The notes under the pieces are model-generated. The model saw nothing but the letters and a program-made list of their open reading frames with translations. It did no database searches and had not been told where the DNA came from. 64,000 nt of DNA, from the NCBI GenBank assembly GCA_012269595.1, contig JAAXJX010000005.1, forward strand, positions 1-64,000, in the 5' to 3' direction. Below, piece by piece: positions 1 through 9,105 of the stretch (positions within the stretch are counted from its first letter, which is position 1; every line of letters starts with the position of its first letter). The translations under genes and the position numbers were made by a program. Origin of the DNA: Planctomycetia bacterium. Its GTDB lineage: Bacteria > Planctomycetota > UBA8108 > UBA1146.

Positions 1-1317
1 AGGTTCTCCGGCATCGGGAATCGGAGACAGGGAAGTGTTGCACGCTTCAGCAGAGATGGGGCCGAGCACTGCGGCTGTTCCACAATCGGTATGCCCGTTT
101 TGTCCCGACAGTATTGGGGTGACGCAGAAATCGATGAATCCCGGAGAAGCGGTGGTCGGTAGCATTGCTGTCACCACCTCGCCTGCTGTGAATGGACCGT
201 TGCCGAGAAGTTCCGAGTCTGCGGTTGAAAACAACAGTGCGTCACAAGCCCCGGAGAGTTCTGCCTCGACATTCAATTCCCAGGATCCGGGTTCTGAGGA
301 CCCAACGAGGGCTGAAATTACATCCACTTCAAGTTCGAGAAGCAGGTCGCCGGAACCGAAGTCGTTGGGTCCCCAGCCACCCACTCGAAAGTGGAGGACT
401 TCCCCAGCGAAGACGGAGAGGTTTTCAATGCGCGAGTTGTATGAAGGCATCCCTGTTCCCGAGATGGTGCAATTGGGTTCGTCTCCACTGCAGGCGCGCT
501 GACTCAGACCACCGCACTCACCGGTGTAGACGACGAGATCAGTGTCGAAGTCGACGATCTCACAGGTCCTCAGGTGGATCACTCCATCCTCTGGGCTGAC
601 CCAGCGAAACCAGACATCCGCATGCATCTGGCCAAGGGCATTGCAGCCGGTGATGGATGAGTAGGGCTCAGGGCTGGTGCTTCCGCCCGTTGTTTCCAGA
701 GGATTGAGTCCCACAGTTGCAGGCCGGGCATCGGAGCATTCGTCATGGGGAATTGCCGGTGGAGGTGGCGGAGGTGGTGGGGCAAGGTTGAGTTCAAAAG
801 TGCCATTTCCAAGATCCTGATTTCCGTAGCCGCCGATTCGGATCAAAAGTGTCTCTCCGGAGGTCACGGGAACATCGGCGAGAACAGTGTTCCAGGAGTT
901 GCCGGTTCCCTGAACCAGACAGGAAGGGGAATCTCCATGGCAAGCCAGCGGTGACAGATTGTCGCAGGTTCCACTGTAGACGATGACATCCGTATCAAAG
1001 TTGACGGTATCGCAGGTGGTGATCGTCATCAGTCCCGACTCGGGGACCTCAAATGAATACCAGACATCAAAAAGTACCTCACCGAGCGCGGTTCCCGGGC
1101 AAGTATCGACCGGTACGGGATCGGTGCCCGTGGTGGCCTGCGTGGTGTCGATGGAGTGGATGCCCTCACCAATAATTGTCGCCTGAAAGCACTCATCATT
1201 CACGGCTTGAGCAGAAAGGCAGCACTGGCCAGTATATGAAACTTGAAAAAAGATCGGCAGAATGAGAATCCAGCGAATCACACGGCCTCCTCCGTCGTTC
1301 CTTGAGGTATCATTCAT
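1..1317 (-). CDS. Secreted repeat protein, C-terminus truncated by the left window edge
   Basis: Reverse-strand reading from ATG at 1317 stays open to position 1: MNDTSRNDGGGRVIRWILILPIFFQ...DECFQATIIGEG...LFDVWYSFEVPESGLMTITTCDTVNFDTDVIVYSGTCDNL...; a second DECSDARP..ADVWFRWVSPEDG..FDTDLVVYTGEC copy follows. Absent from the ORF track because it has no stop inside the window. Confidence 0.85.
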   Translation of the reverse strand, partial: MNDTSRNDGGGRVIRWILILPIFFQVSYTGQCCLSAQAVNDECFQATIIGEGIHSIDTTQATTGTDPVPVDTCPGTALGEVLFDVWYSFEVPESGLMTITTCDTVNFDTDVIVYSGTCDNLSPLACHGDSPSCLVQGTGNSWNTVLADVPVTSGETLLIRIGGYGNQDLGNGTFELNLAPPPPPPPPAIPHDECSDARPATVGLNPLETTGGSTSPEPYSSITGCNALGQMHADVWFRWVSPEDGVIHLRTCEIVDFDTDLVVYTGECGGLSQRACSGDEPNCTISGTGMPSYNSRIENLSVFAGEVLHFRVGGWGPNDFGSGDLLLELEVDVISALVGSSEPGSWELNVEAELSGACDALLFSTADSELLGNGPFTAGEVVTAMLPTTASPGFIDFCVTPILSGQNGHTDCGTAAVLGPISAEACNTSLSPIPDAGEP

Positions 1318-1364
1318 TTTTGAATGACTGATTACGATTCTACCCCCTTATCGATCGCGATTCG

Positions 1365-2558
1365 ATGCGTGAGAAAATGCAAGGAACAGGGATGAAACTG
1401 GAAAGCCTGACGATTCTTGGAGCCGGAATCATCGGCCTCTCTGTCGCCAGAGAAGCACGTTTGAGAGGTATTCCTGTTCGCGTTCTCGATTCCCGCAGTT
1501 TCGGTACAAGCTGTACCCATGCTGCCACAGGAGTGCTCAAGGCCCCGGAACACCGTCGTTCTCCCTATCTTGATTTGCGTCACCAGAGTTGGGAGGAGTG
1601 GCCCCAGTTGGCTGAACAGCTCATGGCTGAAAGCGGGGGGGTGGATTGTGGATTCAGAATTTGTGGGGGGTTGGATCTGCGGGATCGCACGGTTCAGGAT
1701 CCGCACAGAGCTTTGGAGAAACTTCATGGTTCCGGGGGAAATGTTCGGGTTCTCGATCAGCAGGAATTGAAGCGGCTTCTCCCTGAAATGCACAGGGAGC
1801 CTCAGGCAGGACTCTACATAGAGCATCAAGCGGTCGTTGACCCTGGTGGATTGATGGAAGCATTGAGACGCTCCTGTTTGGGATTGGGTGCAGAGATTGC
1901 CCATGATCTCGGCGAGATATCGCTGGGCTTTGAAGAGGGCCGCAGGATTGTGAGATCTTCTCTGGAGGCTTCGCTCCCTCCCATCGATGAAAAAAATCCT
2001 CTCATTTTGTCCGCCGGATGGGAAACTTCCGCCCTGATCAATCCGGCTCTTGAGAAACCCTTGCCGCTCAAACCCGTAAGGGGTGAAGCGATCGCCCTCG
2101 ACATTCCCGCTCCTCCTCACATCGTGACCTTTGATGCAAAACTGGCGGACGTGGATGACCCTTCAGGCAATCGCAGTCGATTCTCATGGATACCGGGGCC
2201 GGGAGGCACCTCGTGGTTCGGCAACAGCGTGGGGGATACCGGTGAAGGAAAAGAAACTCTGCCGGAACCGACGGCCACCGGGCGTGCGCGCCTGATCGAG
2301 GCGGCGATCTCCTTTTTCGGTTCAGGGGTGGAAAACCGGATTGTCCGTCATTGGGCAGGTCTTCGTCCCAAATCCCTGAGACATGGCGGCCCTCTGATGG
2401 GGCCCATCGACACGGGACGCACTCTGTGGATTGCATCGGGACATTACCGGACGGGCCTTCTGATTGGCCCCAAAACTGCTGAATGGCTGGTGGATTCCCT
2501 CACGGGGAAGAACGAAATCCATGAAAACTTTTCGGTTCCCGAAGAGTTCCGTATCTAG
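1365..2558 (+). CDS. thiO: Glycine oxidase ThiO-like FAD-dependent oxidoreductase
   Basis: N-terminal GAGIIGLSVAREARLRG dinucleotide-binding motif; C-terminal HWAGLRPKS..GPIDTGRTLWIASGHYRTGLLIGPKTA typical of the DAO/ThiO family. Confidence 0.8.
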   Translation: MREKMQGTGMKLESLTILGAGIIGLSVAREARLRGIPVRVLDSRSFGTSCTHAATGVLKAPEHRRSPYLDLRHQSWEEWPQLAEQLMAESGGVDCGFRICGGLDLRDRTVQDPHRALEKLHGSGGNVRVLDQQELKRLLPEMHREPQAGLYIEHQAVVDPGGLMEALRRSCLGLGAEIAHDLGEISLGFEEGRRIVRSSLEASLPPIDEKNPLILSAGWETSALINPALEKPLPLKPVRGEAIALDIPAPPHIVTFDAKLADVDDPSGNRSRFSWIPGPGGTSWFGNSVGDTGEGKETLPEPTATGRARLIEAAISFFGSGVENRIVRHWAGLRPKSLRHGGPLMGPIDTGRTLWIASGHYRTGLLIGPKTAEWLVDSLTGKNEIHENFSVPEEFRI

Positions 2559-2561
2559 GAC

Positions 2562-3734
2562 TCACCCTTTCATGGGGGGCAGCTCCTTGAGGATGCAGGC
2601 CTCAATCTGACGCCCTCTTCTGAGCAGTGCGAGAATCCACGGCCCCGGGTCTCCCTTGAAGCGTTTGATCAACTGTGAGGGGTTTTCCTGCACCCCCCGG
2701 GTTTTGATGCTTGCAGGTGCACACCCCTGTTGGCGAAACCAGTCGACGACTTTCTTTTCGTGCCATCCCATCCGGGCGACCACTCCAAAACTGCGAAACC
2801 AGGGGCTGGTTCTTTCTTCTTCTCCGGCGAGCCAGCCGAGGCCGGGGTGCCATTCACCGGCAGCAACTTCTCCCTGAACCTTGCACACCAATCCGGAGCG
2901 CTCGATGACGGAACAGGGTTCATGCAGAAAGGCGGGATTTTTCAAGCTGCTCTGTTGAAGAAGTTCCTGTTCACCGCTGATTGTCAGGGATTGGCGCAGA
3001 AGCGTTGCACTGCGTCTGGCTGATTGCGCAAGGTCTCCACACCACAGTGTGGCTTCGACGAGGTCGTTGCCATCCTGAAGCCACTCGATCTCACCGGGAG
3101 GTAATTCCTCGACCGAAATACCGGGGCCGCACTTCAATGCTACGGAATGATGCCTCTCGATCAGACTTTTCAGTATTTCAGGTCCCGGCACCATTCCTTC
3201 AAAGTCGTGAACCCGGCGGCCATCGACGCGTCTTGCGGGATCGACATGCAATGGCAGGGGGGGGAGGGGCAGGCACTTTGCGTCCGCAACGAGAGGGTGT
3301 GAATCGATGGGCTCCTTCGACGACTGGCCCAGATTGAAGCGGGTCAATTCGACACGCACCGGATCATGGTCGACGTAGATCACAGGCCCGGATCGGGCGA
3401 GAGCTGCCGAGTCACTGCCGATTCCGCAACAGAGGTCGATGACTGTATCAGAGCCGATGGCGGATCGCATTCTCTGCGCCTTGTGCTCGGCGACGGTCGT
3501 TCGGGTGGCTTGCTCCATGCCTTCACGATCCATCAGCCATGTTTGGGAATCCCGAAGCCGGCCCCGGGAACGGCGGCGAGCCTCAAGGGCTTCGAGGACC
3601 ACGGAGACCTCTTCGAGAGAGCCATGTTTTCTCAACCGTGAGATGGCGGCAACGTCACCCTGGGGGGTGTCCCGCGCCATCTGGAGCAGGGAATCGAGTT
3701 GACCCGAGATCAGTTTTTGCCAGATATCCCTCAT
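2562..3734 (-). CDS. Class I SAM-dependent methyltransferase (THUMP-like domain family)
   Basis: VIDLCCGIGSDSAALA motif I; RDIWQKLISGQ N-terminus. ATG at 3734 preferred over 3839 because the longer ORF overlaps an operator-like palindrome. Confidence 0.75.
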   Translation of the reverse strand: MRDIWQKLISGQLDSLLQMARDTPQGDVAAISRLRKHGSLEEVSVVLEALEARRRSRGRLRDSQTWLMDREGMEQATRTTVAEHKAQRMRSAIGSDTVIDLCCGIGSDSAALARSGPVIYVDHDPVRVELTRFNLGQSSKEPIDSHPLVADAKCLPLPPLPLHVDPARRVDGRRVHDFEGMVPGPEILKSLIERHHSVALKCGPGISVEELPPGEIEWLQDGNDLVEATLWCGDLAQSARRSATLLRQSLTISGEQELLQQSSLKNPAFLHEPCSVIERSGLVCKVQGEVAAGEWHPGLGWLAGEEERTSPWFRSFGVVARMGWHEKKVVDWFRQQGCAPASIKTRGVQENPSQLIKRFKGDPGPWILALLRRGRQIEACILKELPPMKG

Positions 3735-3801
3735 GGATTCCATCCTATGGAGGTTTGCGGGAAATTGACAAATTCCAAATATTTTGGCAACAATTTCAAT
3801 T

Positions 3802-3817
3802 GTTTGGCTTGCCAAAC
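3802..3817. promoter_or_regulatory. Putative DtxR-family operator, site 1
   Basis: GTTTGGCTTGCCAAAC, arms TGTTTGGC/GCCAAACA; upstream of the porin gene; one mismatch to site 2. Confidence 0.7.
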
Positions 3818-3909
3818 ACAGGGGCGGTTTTATAACCATCGCCAGAGTGCTGATTTTTAGACGAGGTGCGAAAGACCTGTATCGCGCCCCTCAGAGAGGA
3901 AACGAAAGA

Positions 3910-5064
3910 ATGCCTTCGAACGAAGTGATCTGCACCAGAATCACACTTTTGGTCTCTGTTCTGGCTTTGACTCTGTCCAGTTCTGGAGCTCTCGAAGCCC
4001 AGGTCGACCGTTACGACAATCGTCCCGCGGCAGAAGGAGATCGGGATATTCGCCTGGGGGGATATCTGGATCTTGAGTTGTTCATGAACAGCGATCGTCT
4101 CGATTTCAAACAGCATCGGCTGGTTCCGATGCTGGATGCGAACATCAGCGAAAATGTGAGTTTCTCCGCCGAAATCGAATTCGAATATGGAGGTGCCAGC
4201 GCCCCCAGAGGTGATGGTGAAACCAAAGTTGAATACGCCTACGCCGATGTGGATTTTGGTGGTTGGACTCTGCGAAGCGGAGCGATTCTGGTTCCTCTGG
4301 GATCGACCAATCTTTATCACGACTCGCCGATGCGTCAGTTGACGAATCGTCCCTTTGTCGCACGTTCGATTGTTCCTTCTACATTGACCAGTGCCGGTCT
4401 GGGCGGAGTCTGGGGGGCGGATGATGGAACTTGGGGAATGGAGTTCTATGCGGTCAACGGTTTTCAGGGTGAAGACGGTGCCGGTGGATACAACTTCAAT
4501 AATTCCAGTGGTATTCGGGGTGGGCGTCCCAGCCTGAAAACCAACATGGGGGATCGCCCCGCCAGTTTTGTGGGACGTTTCACCTACAGCCCGGTACTCG
4601 GAACCGAAATCGGATTCTCGAATTGGACTGGCCCCTGGGATGATGCCGGTGACCTCGATCTGAATATTACCGTCATCGATATCACGACAGATCTGGGCAG
4701 CTGGGTTGAGGCAGTGGGGGCGACGATCCTGAACTTTGAGATGGGTAATGTCTCCATCGACCGCGACGCAGCTGCGATCGCCGGCGGAGTTCCCGACGAT
4801 ATCAGCGCAACTTCCATCGAAGTCTCCAAAAAGTTCTTCCCGGATTTCGTCACCAACCTGTGGGGGGATGATTCCTCCTGTGCTGTGACGATCCGTTGGG
4901 AAGAGCAGGATCTCACCGGCCCGGTGACCAACCGCATGACTTACGGCTTCAACATGCGACCGACGGATGAGACGGTTCTCAAATTCGACTACGAGCAGGA
5001 GTCGATCGAGGGTTCAGAGGACCCCGACGGAACCTTCATCTTCTCCGCTGCGACCTACTTCTAG
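3910..5064 (+). CDS. Outer-membrane beta-barrel porin-like protein
   Basis: Signal peptide (ITLLVSVLALTLSSSGALEAQ), alternating beta-strand pattern, terminal aromatic (...AATYF). ATG at 3910 preferred over the TTG at 3784. Confidence 0.75.
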   Translation: MPSNEVICTRITLLVSVLALTLSSSGALEAQVDRYDNRPAAEGDRDIRLGGYLDLELFMNSDRLDFKQHRLVPMLDANISENVSFSAEIEFEYGGASAPRGDGETKVEYAYADVDFGGWTLRSGAILVPLGSTNLYHDSPMRQLTNRPFVARSIVPSTLTSAGLGGVWGADDGTWGMEFYAVNGFQGEDGAGGYNFNNSSGIRGGRPSLKTNMGDRPASFVGRFTYSPVLGTEIGFSNWTGPWDDAGDLDLNITVIDITTDLGSWVEAVGATILNFEMGNVSIDRDAAAIAGGVPDDISATSIEVSKKFFPDFVTNLWGDDSSCAVTIRWEEQDLTGPVTNRMTYGFNMRPTDETVLKFDYEQESIEGSEDPDGTFIFSAATYF

Positions 5065-5073
5065 GCCTTTTTC

Positions 5074-5105
5074 CCCGGCTCTGGCTCTCTTGAGCCAGAG
5101 CCGGG
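5074..5105. terminator. Strong hairpin downstream of the porin gene
   Basis: CCCGGCTCTGGCTC-TCTT-GAGCCAGAGCCGGG, 14-bp perfect stem; no T-tract on + strand. Confidence 0.6.
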
Positions 5106-5187
5106 ATTCATTGGCCAAATATGGGCAATGAGAGTCTGAGGGCTGAATTTGGGTAAATCTGATCAAAAGCAGTGAAAGAAGTCATTT

Positions 5188-5203
5188 GTTTGGGTTGCCA
5201 AAC
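5188..5203. promoter_or_regulatory. Putative DtxR-family operator, site 2
   Basis: GTTTGGGTTGCCAAAC, about 80 bp upstream of the FMN-binding/ApbE gene start. Confidence 0.7.
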
Positions 5204-5282
5204 GGTACCAAATCAGTTCTATTTTCGGCGGGTCCGCAAAAGGAACCCGAAACCGTCCCTTTCAATCAAGAGGAAGAAGTCG

Positions 5283-6899
5283 ATGAGCCGCGTTTCCTGC
5301 AGTGATTTCAGCACGCATTCCGAAGAGATCCGCGAGTCGCGGGTCTGCTTCCGGTACCGCGGGTTGGTTGCGGGTTTGCTCTTGGTTCTGACGGTTTCTT
5401 CCCAGGCACTGGCCCTTGGTCCGGTTGCTTCTGAGCCCGTCTCCTCTGAGACAGGTGTTTCGACTGAGACGACGCTCCCCGAAAAGACCTCCGGCTTCTT
5501 CAGCAGAGATCTGATCGCAGATCTTTGGAGTGCGGATGTCCACGTTGAGCGCTGTCATGTTCCGGTCGAAGGGGAAGTGAAGAAGAAGATCGTTGAGATC
5601 AGCAGGGTGAGAACCAGGGACCAACAGACCACCCTGTTCCGGGTCACCTCTCCCCAAGGTAACAGACTGGGATCAGTGGTGATCCTCGATGAGGTCGGGA
5701 AGTATCGTCCCATTACTTTCTTTGTTGCCCTCGACAATGATCGTCGCGTCCTTGATCTTCAGGTTCTCGTTTACCGGGAGCACATCGGTCAGGAGATTGA
5801 ATCACCGCGCTTCACACGACAGTTCAGAAATAAAAAACTGGGCAAGTCGCTGAAGCTCCACCGCGGAATCAGAAACCTTTCCGGAGCCACTCTTTCTGCC
5901 CGTGCAGCTGTTCGTGCAGTGCGAAGATCGATAGCGACCGTTGAGGTTTCGCAGGAACAGAATCTGGCTCTGGTTTGGCAAGCTCTTTCCGGCTCCTCTC
6001 TGGCTTACGGTGAACCTGCCTCGGCAGAACCGGTTACCGCTGCGGGCCCTGAGGAAGTTTCGATACTCCGATCAGGGATGGAAGAAAAAGATGCTTCTGT
6101 TGAGAGGGCTCGTCCCGCCATGGGGACCGTCCTCAAGATGGAGGTCTATGGAGAGCAGGCTCTCAAGGCTGTGGAAGCCGCTTATTCTGAGGTAGAGCGC
6201 CTGGAATCGTTGCACAGCCGCTGGAAAGCGGGGAGTGACGTCCTGAGGGTAGAAGCTGCACCTGTGGGAGAGCCGGTCAAAGTTGCCCGGGAAACTGTCG
6301 AGGTCGTCGAAAAAGCACTCGCCATGTCCAGAGAGAGTGGGGGAGCTTTTGATCTGACCCTGAAGAAGGACGGCTTCCGCAGCGTCAAGGTGGATCGGGA
6401 AAAGGGGACGATCACCCTGTTGCGTCCCGGTCTGATTCTCGATTTGGGTGGAATCGGCAAAGGCTATGCCCTCGATCGTGCGGCGGTCGTACTTGAGTCT
6501 CACGGCTGCTCCCGTGCTCTCCTCGATTTCGGAGGCCAACTGTTGGCACTCGATCCGCCTCCCGGTGAAAAATCCTGGGCAGTAGGGATCCATGACCCCA
6601 GGGATGGCAAGTCTGTCCTCCATGAGCTGTCACTGATTCGCTCCTCACTGGCGACCACTGCCTGCTATGAACGCGGGGATCACCTGGTGCAACTTCTCGA
6701 CAATCCTTCACAGGGACGTATCCTGACCACTTCGGTTCTTTCCAACAGTGCCACCGAGGCGGATGCCTTGAGCACCACTGTTGCTCTTCTCGGACAAGAG
6801 GGAGCACGAGCGATTCTGGATAACTGCCCAAATGCTTCTGCAGTGATTCTGGTTGAGGGTGAGAGCCAGCCACGTTTTGTCGGGCGCATTCAGCGCTGA
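5283..6899 (+). CDS. FMN-binding domain fused to ApbE-type FMN transferase
   Basis: Signal peptide; FMN-binding domain with SGATLSA flavinylation-type motif; ApbE motifs RPAMGTVLKMEV, DLGGIGKGYALDRAA, LDFGGQLLAL, ATEADALSTTVALLG. ATG at 5283 preferred over GTG 5172. Confidence 0.85.
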   Translation: MSRVSCSDFSTHSEEIRESRVCFRYRGLVAGLLLVLTVSSQALALGPVASEPVSSETGVSTETTLPEKTSGFFSRDLIADLWSADVHVERCHVPVEGEVKKKIVEISRVRTRDQQTTLFRVTSPQGNRLGSVVILDEVGKYRPITFFVALDNDRRVLDLQVLVYREHIGQEIESPRFTRQFRNKKLGKSLKLHRGIRNLSGATLSARAAVRAVRRSIATVEVSQEQNLALVWQALSGSSLAYGEPASAEPVTAAGPEEVSILRSGMEEKDASVERARPAMGTVLKMEVYGEQALKAVEAAYSEVERLESLHSRWKAGSDVLRVEAAPVGEPVKVARETVEVVEKALAMSRESGGAFDLTLKKDGFRSVKVDREKGTITLLRPGLILDLGGIGKGYALDRAAVVLESHGCSRALLDFGGQLLALDPPPGEKSWAVGIHDPRDGKSVLHELSLIRSSLATTACYERGDHLVQLLDNPSQGRILTTSVLSNSATEADALSTTVALLGQEGARAILDNCPNASAVILVEGESQPRFVGRIQR

Positions 6900-6945
6900 G
6901 ACTCTTCTGGCTGATTGGGCAGTGCTTTTTCAGGGGGCGTAAGTG

Positions 6946-8886
6946 ATGAACCAAGAACAATCCGGTAAAACACTCCGCATCTCTGTTACCGGAAATCCCA
7001 ACGTTGGAAAGTCCACCCTCTTCAATGCCCTTGTGACGGGGAATGCCAGAGTCTCGAACTTTCCCGGGATCACAGCGGAATCGCTGGTGGGTGAGGATCG
7101 CTGGGGGGACATCGATGTGGAGGTCACGGACCTCCCCGGGTGCTACGGCCTGCAACTGGACCTTCCCGAATCCCGTCACTGCCAACAACATTTGGGGGCC
7201 TCCCAAAAGCCCGACTTGCTCGTCAGTGTGATTGATGCGGTCAGCCTGCGCAGAAACATGAACCTGTTGGCGGAGTGTCTGCAAAAAGGAACGCACAATG
7301 CGGTCATTGTGACCCGAACCGATGAAGCACGACTCCGGGGTGTGGAGATCGACTTCCAGCGGTTGGAGGAGCTGCTTCAGGTTCCTGTATTGGAACTGGC
7401 GCATCGGCATGCACACCGAAATGCAGCCCTCAAGGAATTTATTCTGGCTGCGGCAGAGCGGCCCGTAAGTACTCAGGATACGGTTCTCGATTCGAAGTGG
7501 GTCGATGATACGGTCGCAGCGGTGACACGCCCCGTTCGACCGGAGGAAGCCAAAAAGCGAAGAGAGAAGGAGGATCGCCTCGATCGATTCCTGCTTCATC
7601 CCTTCTGGGGGCTTACGACCTTTTTCATCATCATGAGCCTGCTCTTTGGATGTGTGTTCTGGTTGGCCCAGATTCCCATGGAATGGCTCGACAATACCTT
7701 TGCTTTGATCGCGGATTGGGTTTCTGCAAGCATGCCGGAAGGCGAGGTCAGAAGTCTCGTCGTCGAGGGAATCATCGGTGGAGTATCGGGTACGCTGATT
7801 TTCCTGCCTCAGGTTTTGCTGCTGTTTTTCCTCATTAGTGTTTTGGAGGAAACCGGTTATCTGGCCCGTGCTGCATTGGTTGCGGATCGTTGGCTGAGAC
7901 CGTTCGGCCTGCCTGGGCATTCCTTTGTTCCCTTGTTGTCGAGTCACGCTTGCGCCATTCCAGGAATTCTGTGCACGCGTTTGATTCCGGATCGCAAGGA
8001 TCGTCTGGCAGCGATTCTGGTTGCTCCATTCCTCTCTTGTGCAGCAAGATTGCCGGTATACCAGCTGCTGGTAGGGTTGCTCTTTCCTGAAAAACCCTTC
8101 ATTGCCGGATTGGCTTTTGCCGGGTGTTACCTGCTGGGAGCATTGGCAGCGGTCTTCAGTGCCTGGATAGTTCGGCGTTTCCTGTTGCCCGGGCCCAGTC
8201 CCGATCTGGTTCTCGAGATGCCTCCCTTTCAGCGACCGTCATTGCTGGACTCCCTGAAAATCGCCTGCCAGCGAGGTTGGCTCTTCCTGAAAAATGCGGG
8301 AACCGTCATTTTGCTGATGTGCATCGTTCTCTGGTGGTTGGGAACCTATCCCAAGAGCACGGAGAGTTCTGCTGTCGCCGAGTTGCGAGCCAAAGCTGCA
8401 GCAGTGGAATCTGTGGAGGAAGCGGAAGCCCTCGTCGAGGAGGCGGACTCTCTCGCTTCCCGAGAGAGTACCGCCGCTTCCTATCTGGGTCGTATCGGCA
8501 AGAGTGTGGAGCCGGTGTTTGCACCTATCGGAGCCGACTGGCAATTGTCGATTTCGATCATGGCCAGTTTTGCCGCCAGGGAAGTTTTTGTGTCTTCAAC
8601 CAGTGTTCTATTGGGAACTGGTGAAGAGGCAGAGGCGGAACCTTTGATGGACAAGATCAGAAACTCCAGACGGGATGATGGTTCGCCTCTTTTGACGCCC
8701 TCGTCGGCTGCTGGATTGTTGGTCTTTTTCGTGCTGGCAATGCAATGTCTGCCGACGCTTGCGGTCACTCGCAAGGAGTCCGGGGCATGGAAGTGGGCGA
8801 TCCTTCAGTTGACATGGATGAGCCTTCTGGCATGGGGCATGGCTGCGGCCATGCGCATGTTGATTCTGCTTCTCGGGTGGGAGTGA
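6946..8886 (+). CDS. feoB: Ferrous iron transport protein B
   Basis: GNPNVGKSTLFNAL, FPGITAE, DLPGCYGL G-domain motifs; gate-region SSHACAIPGILCTR and PFLSCAARLPVY. Confidence 0.95.
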   Translation: MNQEQSGKTLRISVTGNPNVGKSTLFNALVTGNARVSNFPGITAESLVGEDRWGDIDVEVTDLPGCYGLQLDLPESRHCQQHLGASQKPDLLVSVIDAVSLRRNMNLLAECLQKGTHNAVIVTRTDEARLRGVEIDFQRLEELLQVPVLELAHRHAHRNAALKEFILAAAERPVSTQDTVLDSKWVDDTVAAVTRPVRPEEAKKRREKEDRLDRFLLHPFWGLTTFFIIMSLLFGCVFWLAQIPMEWLDNTFALIADWVSASMPEGEVRSLVVEGIIGGVSGTLIFLPQVLLLFFLISVLEETGYLARAALVADRWLRPFGLPGHSFVPLLSSHACAIPGILCTRLIPDRKDRLAAILVAPFLSCAARLPVYQLLVGLLFPEKPFIAGLAFAGCYLLGALAAVFSAWIVRRFLLPGPSPDLVLEMPPFQRPSLLDSLKIACQRGWLFLKNAGTVILLMCIVLWWLGTYPKSTESSAVAELRAKAAAVESVEEAEALVEEADSLASRESTAASYLGRIGKSVEPVFAPIGADWQLSISIMASFAAREVFVSSTSVLLGTGEEAEAEPLMDKIRNSRRDDGSPLLTPSSAAGLLVFFVLAMQCLPTLAVTRKESGAWKWAILQLTWMSLLAWGMAAAMRMLILLLGWE

Positions 8887-8892
8887 GGATCC

Positions 8893-9012
8893 ATGTTTGA
8901 ATCCGATCCCCAATTCTGGATCGTGACTCTCGTCGCAGTTGTCTCTCTCCTGTTGCTGGTCCGGAAGCGGAGCCGCACGTCCGGCGGAGATTGTGGACCC
9001 TGCTCCAAATAG
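8893..9012 (+). CDS. FeoB-associated Cys-containing small membrane protein (39 aa)
   Basis: MFESDPQFWIVTLVAVVSLLLLVRKRSRTSGGDCGPCSK*, 6 nt after the feoB stop; single TM plus C-terminal CGPC; below the ORF-track size cutoff. Confidence 0.7.
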   Translation: MFESDPQFWIVTLVAVVSLLLLVRKRSRTSGGDCGPCSK

Positions 9013-9105
9013 GACCCTGCCAATTTATTTCACTGTGGTATCTTTGTTTTCAGTTTGATCCAAGGATGTGGATCGACCGGAAGGTCAAAATTGGAAGGGT
9101 ATCCC

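Noticed and set aside
35-1186. Plus-strand ORFs at the left edge
   Set aside because: The minus strand carries a coherent secreted repeat protein across the whole region.
6412-7947. 511-aa minus-strand ORF
   Set aside because: Antisense to ApbE and FeoB coding sequence; composition like MTRQQGNKGMPRQ... with no recognisable domain; shadow ORF.
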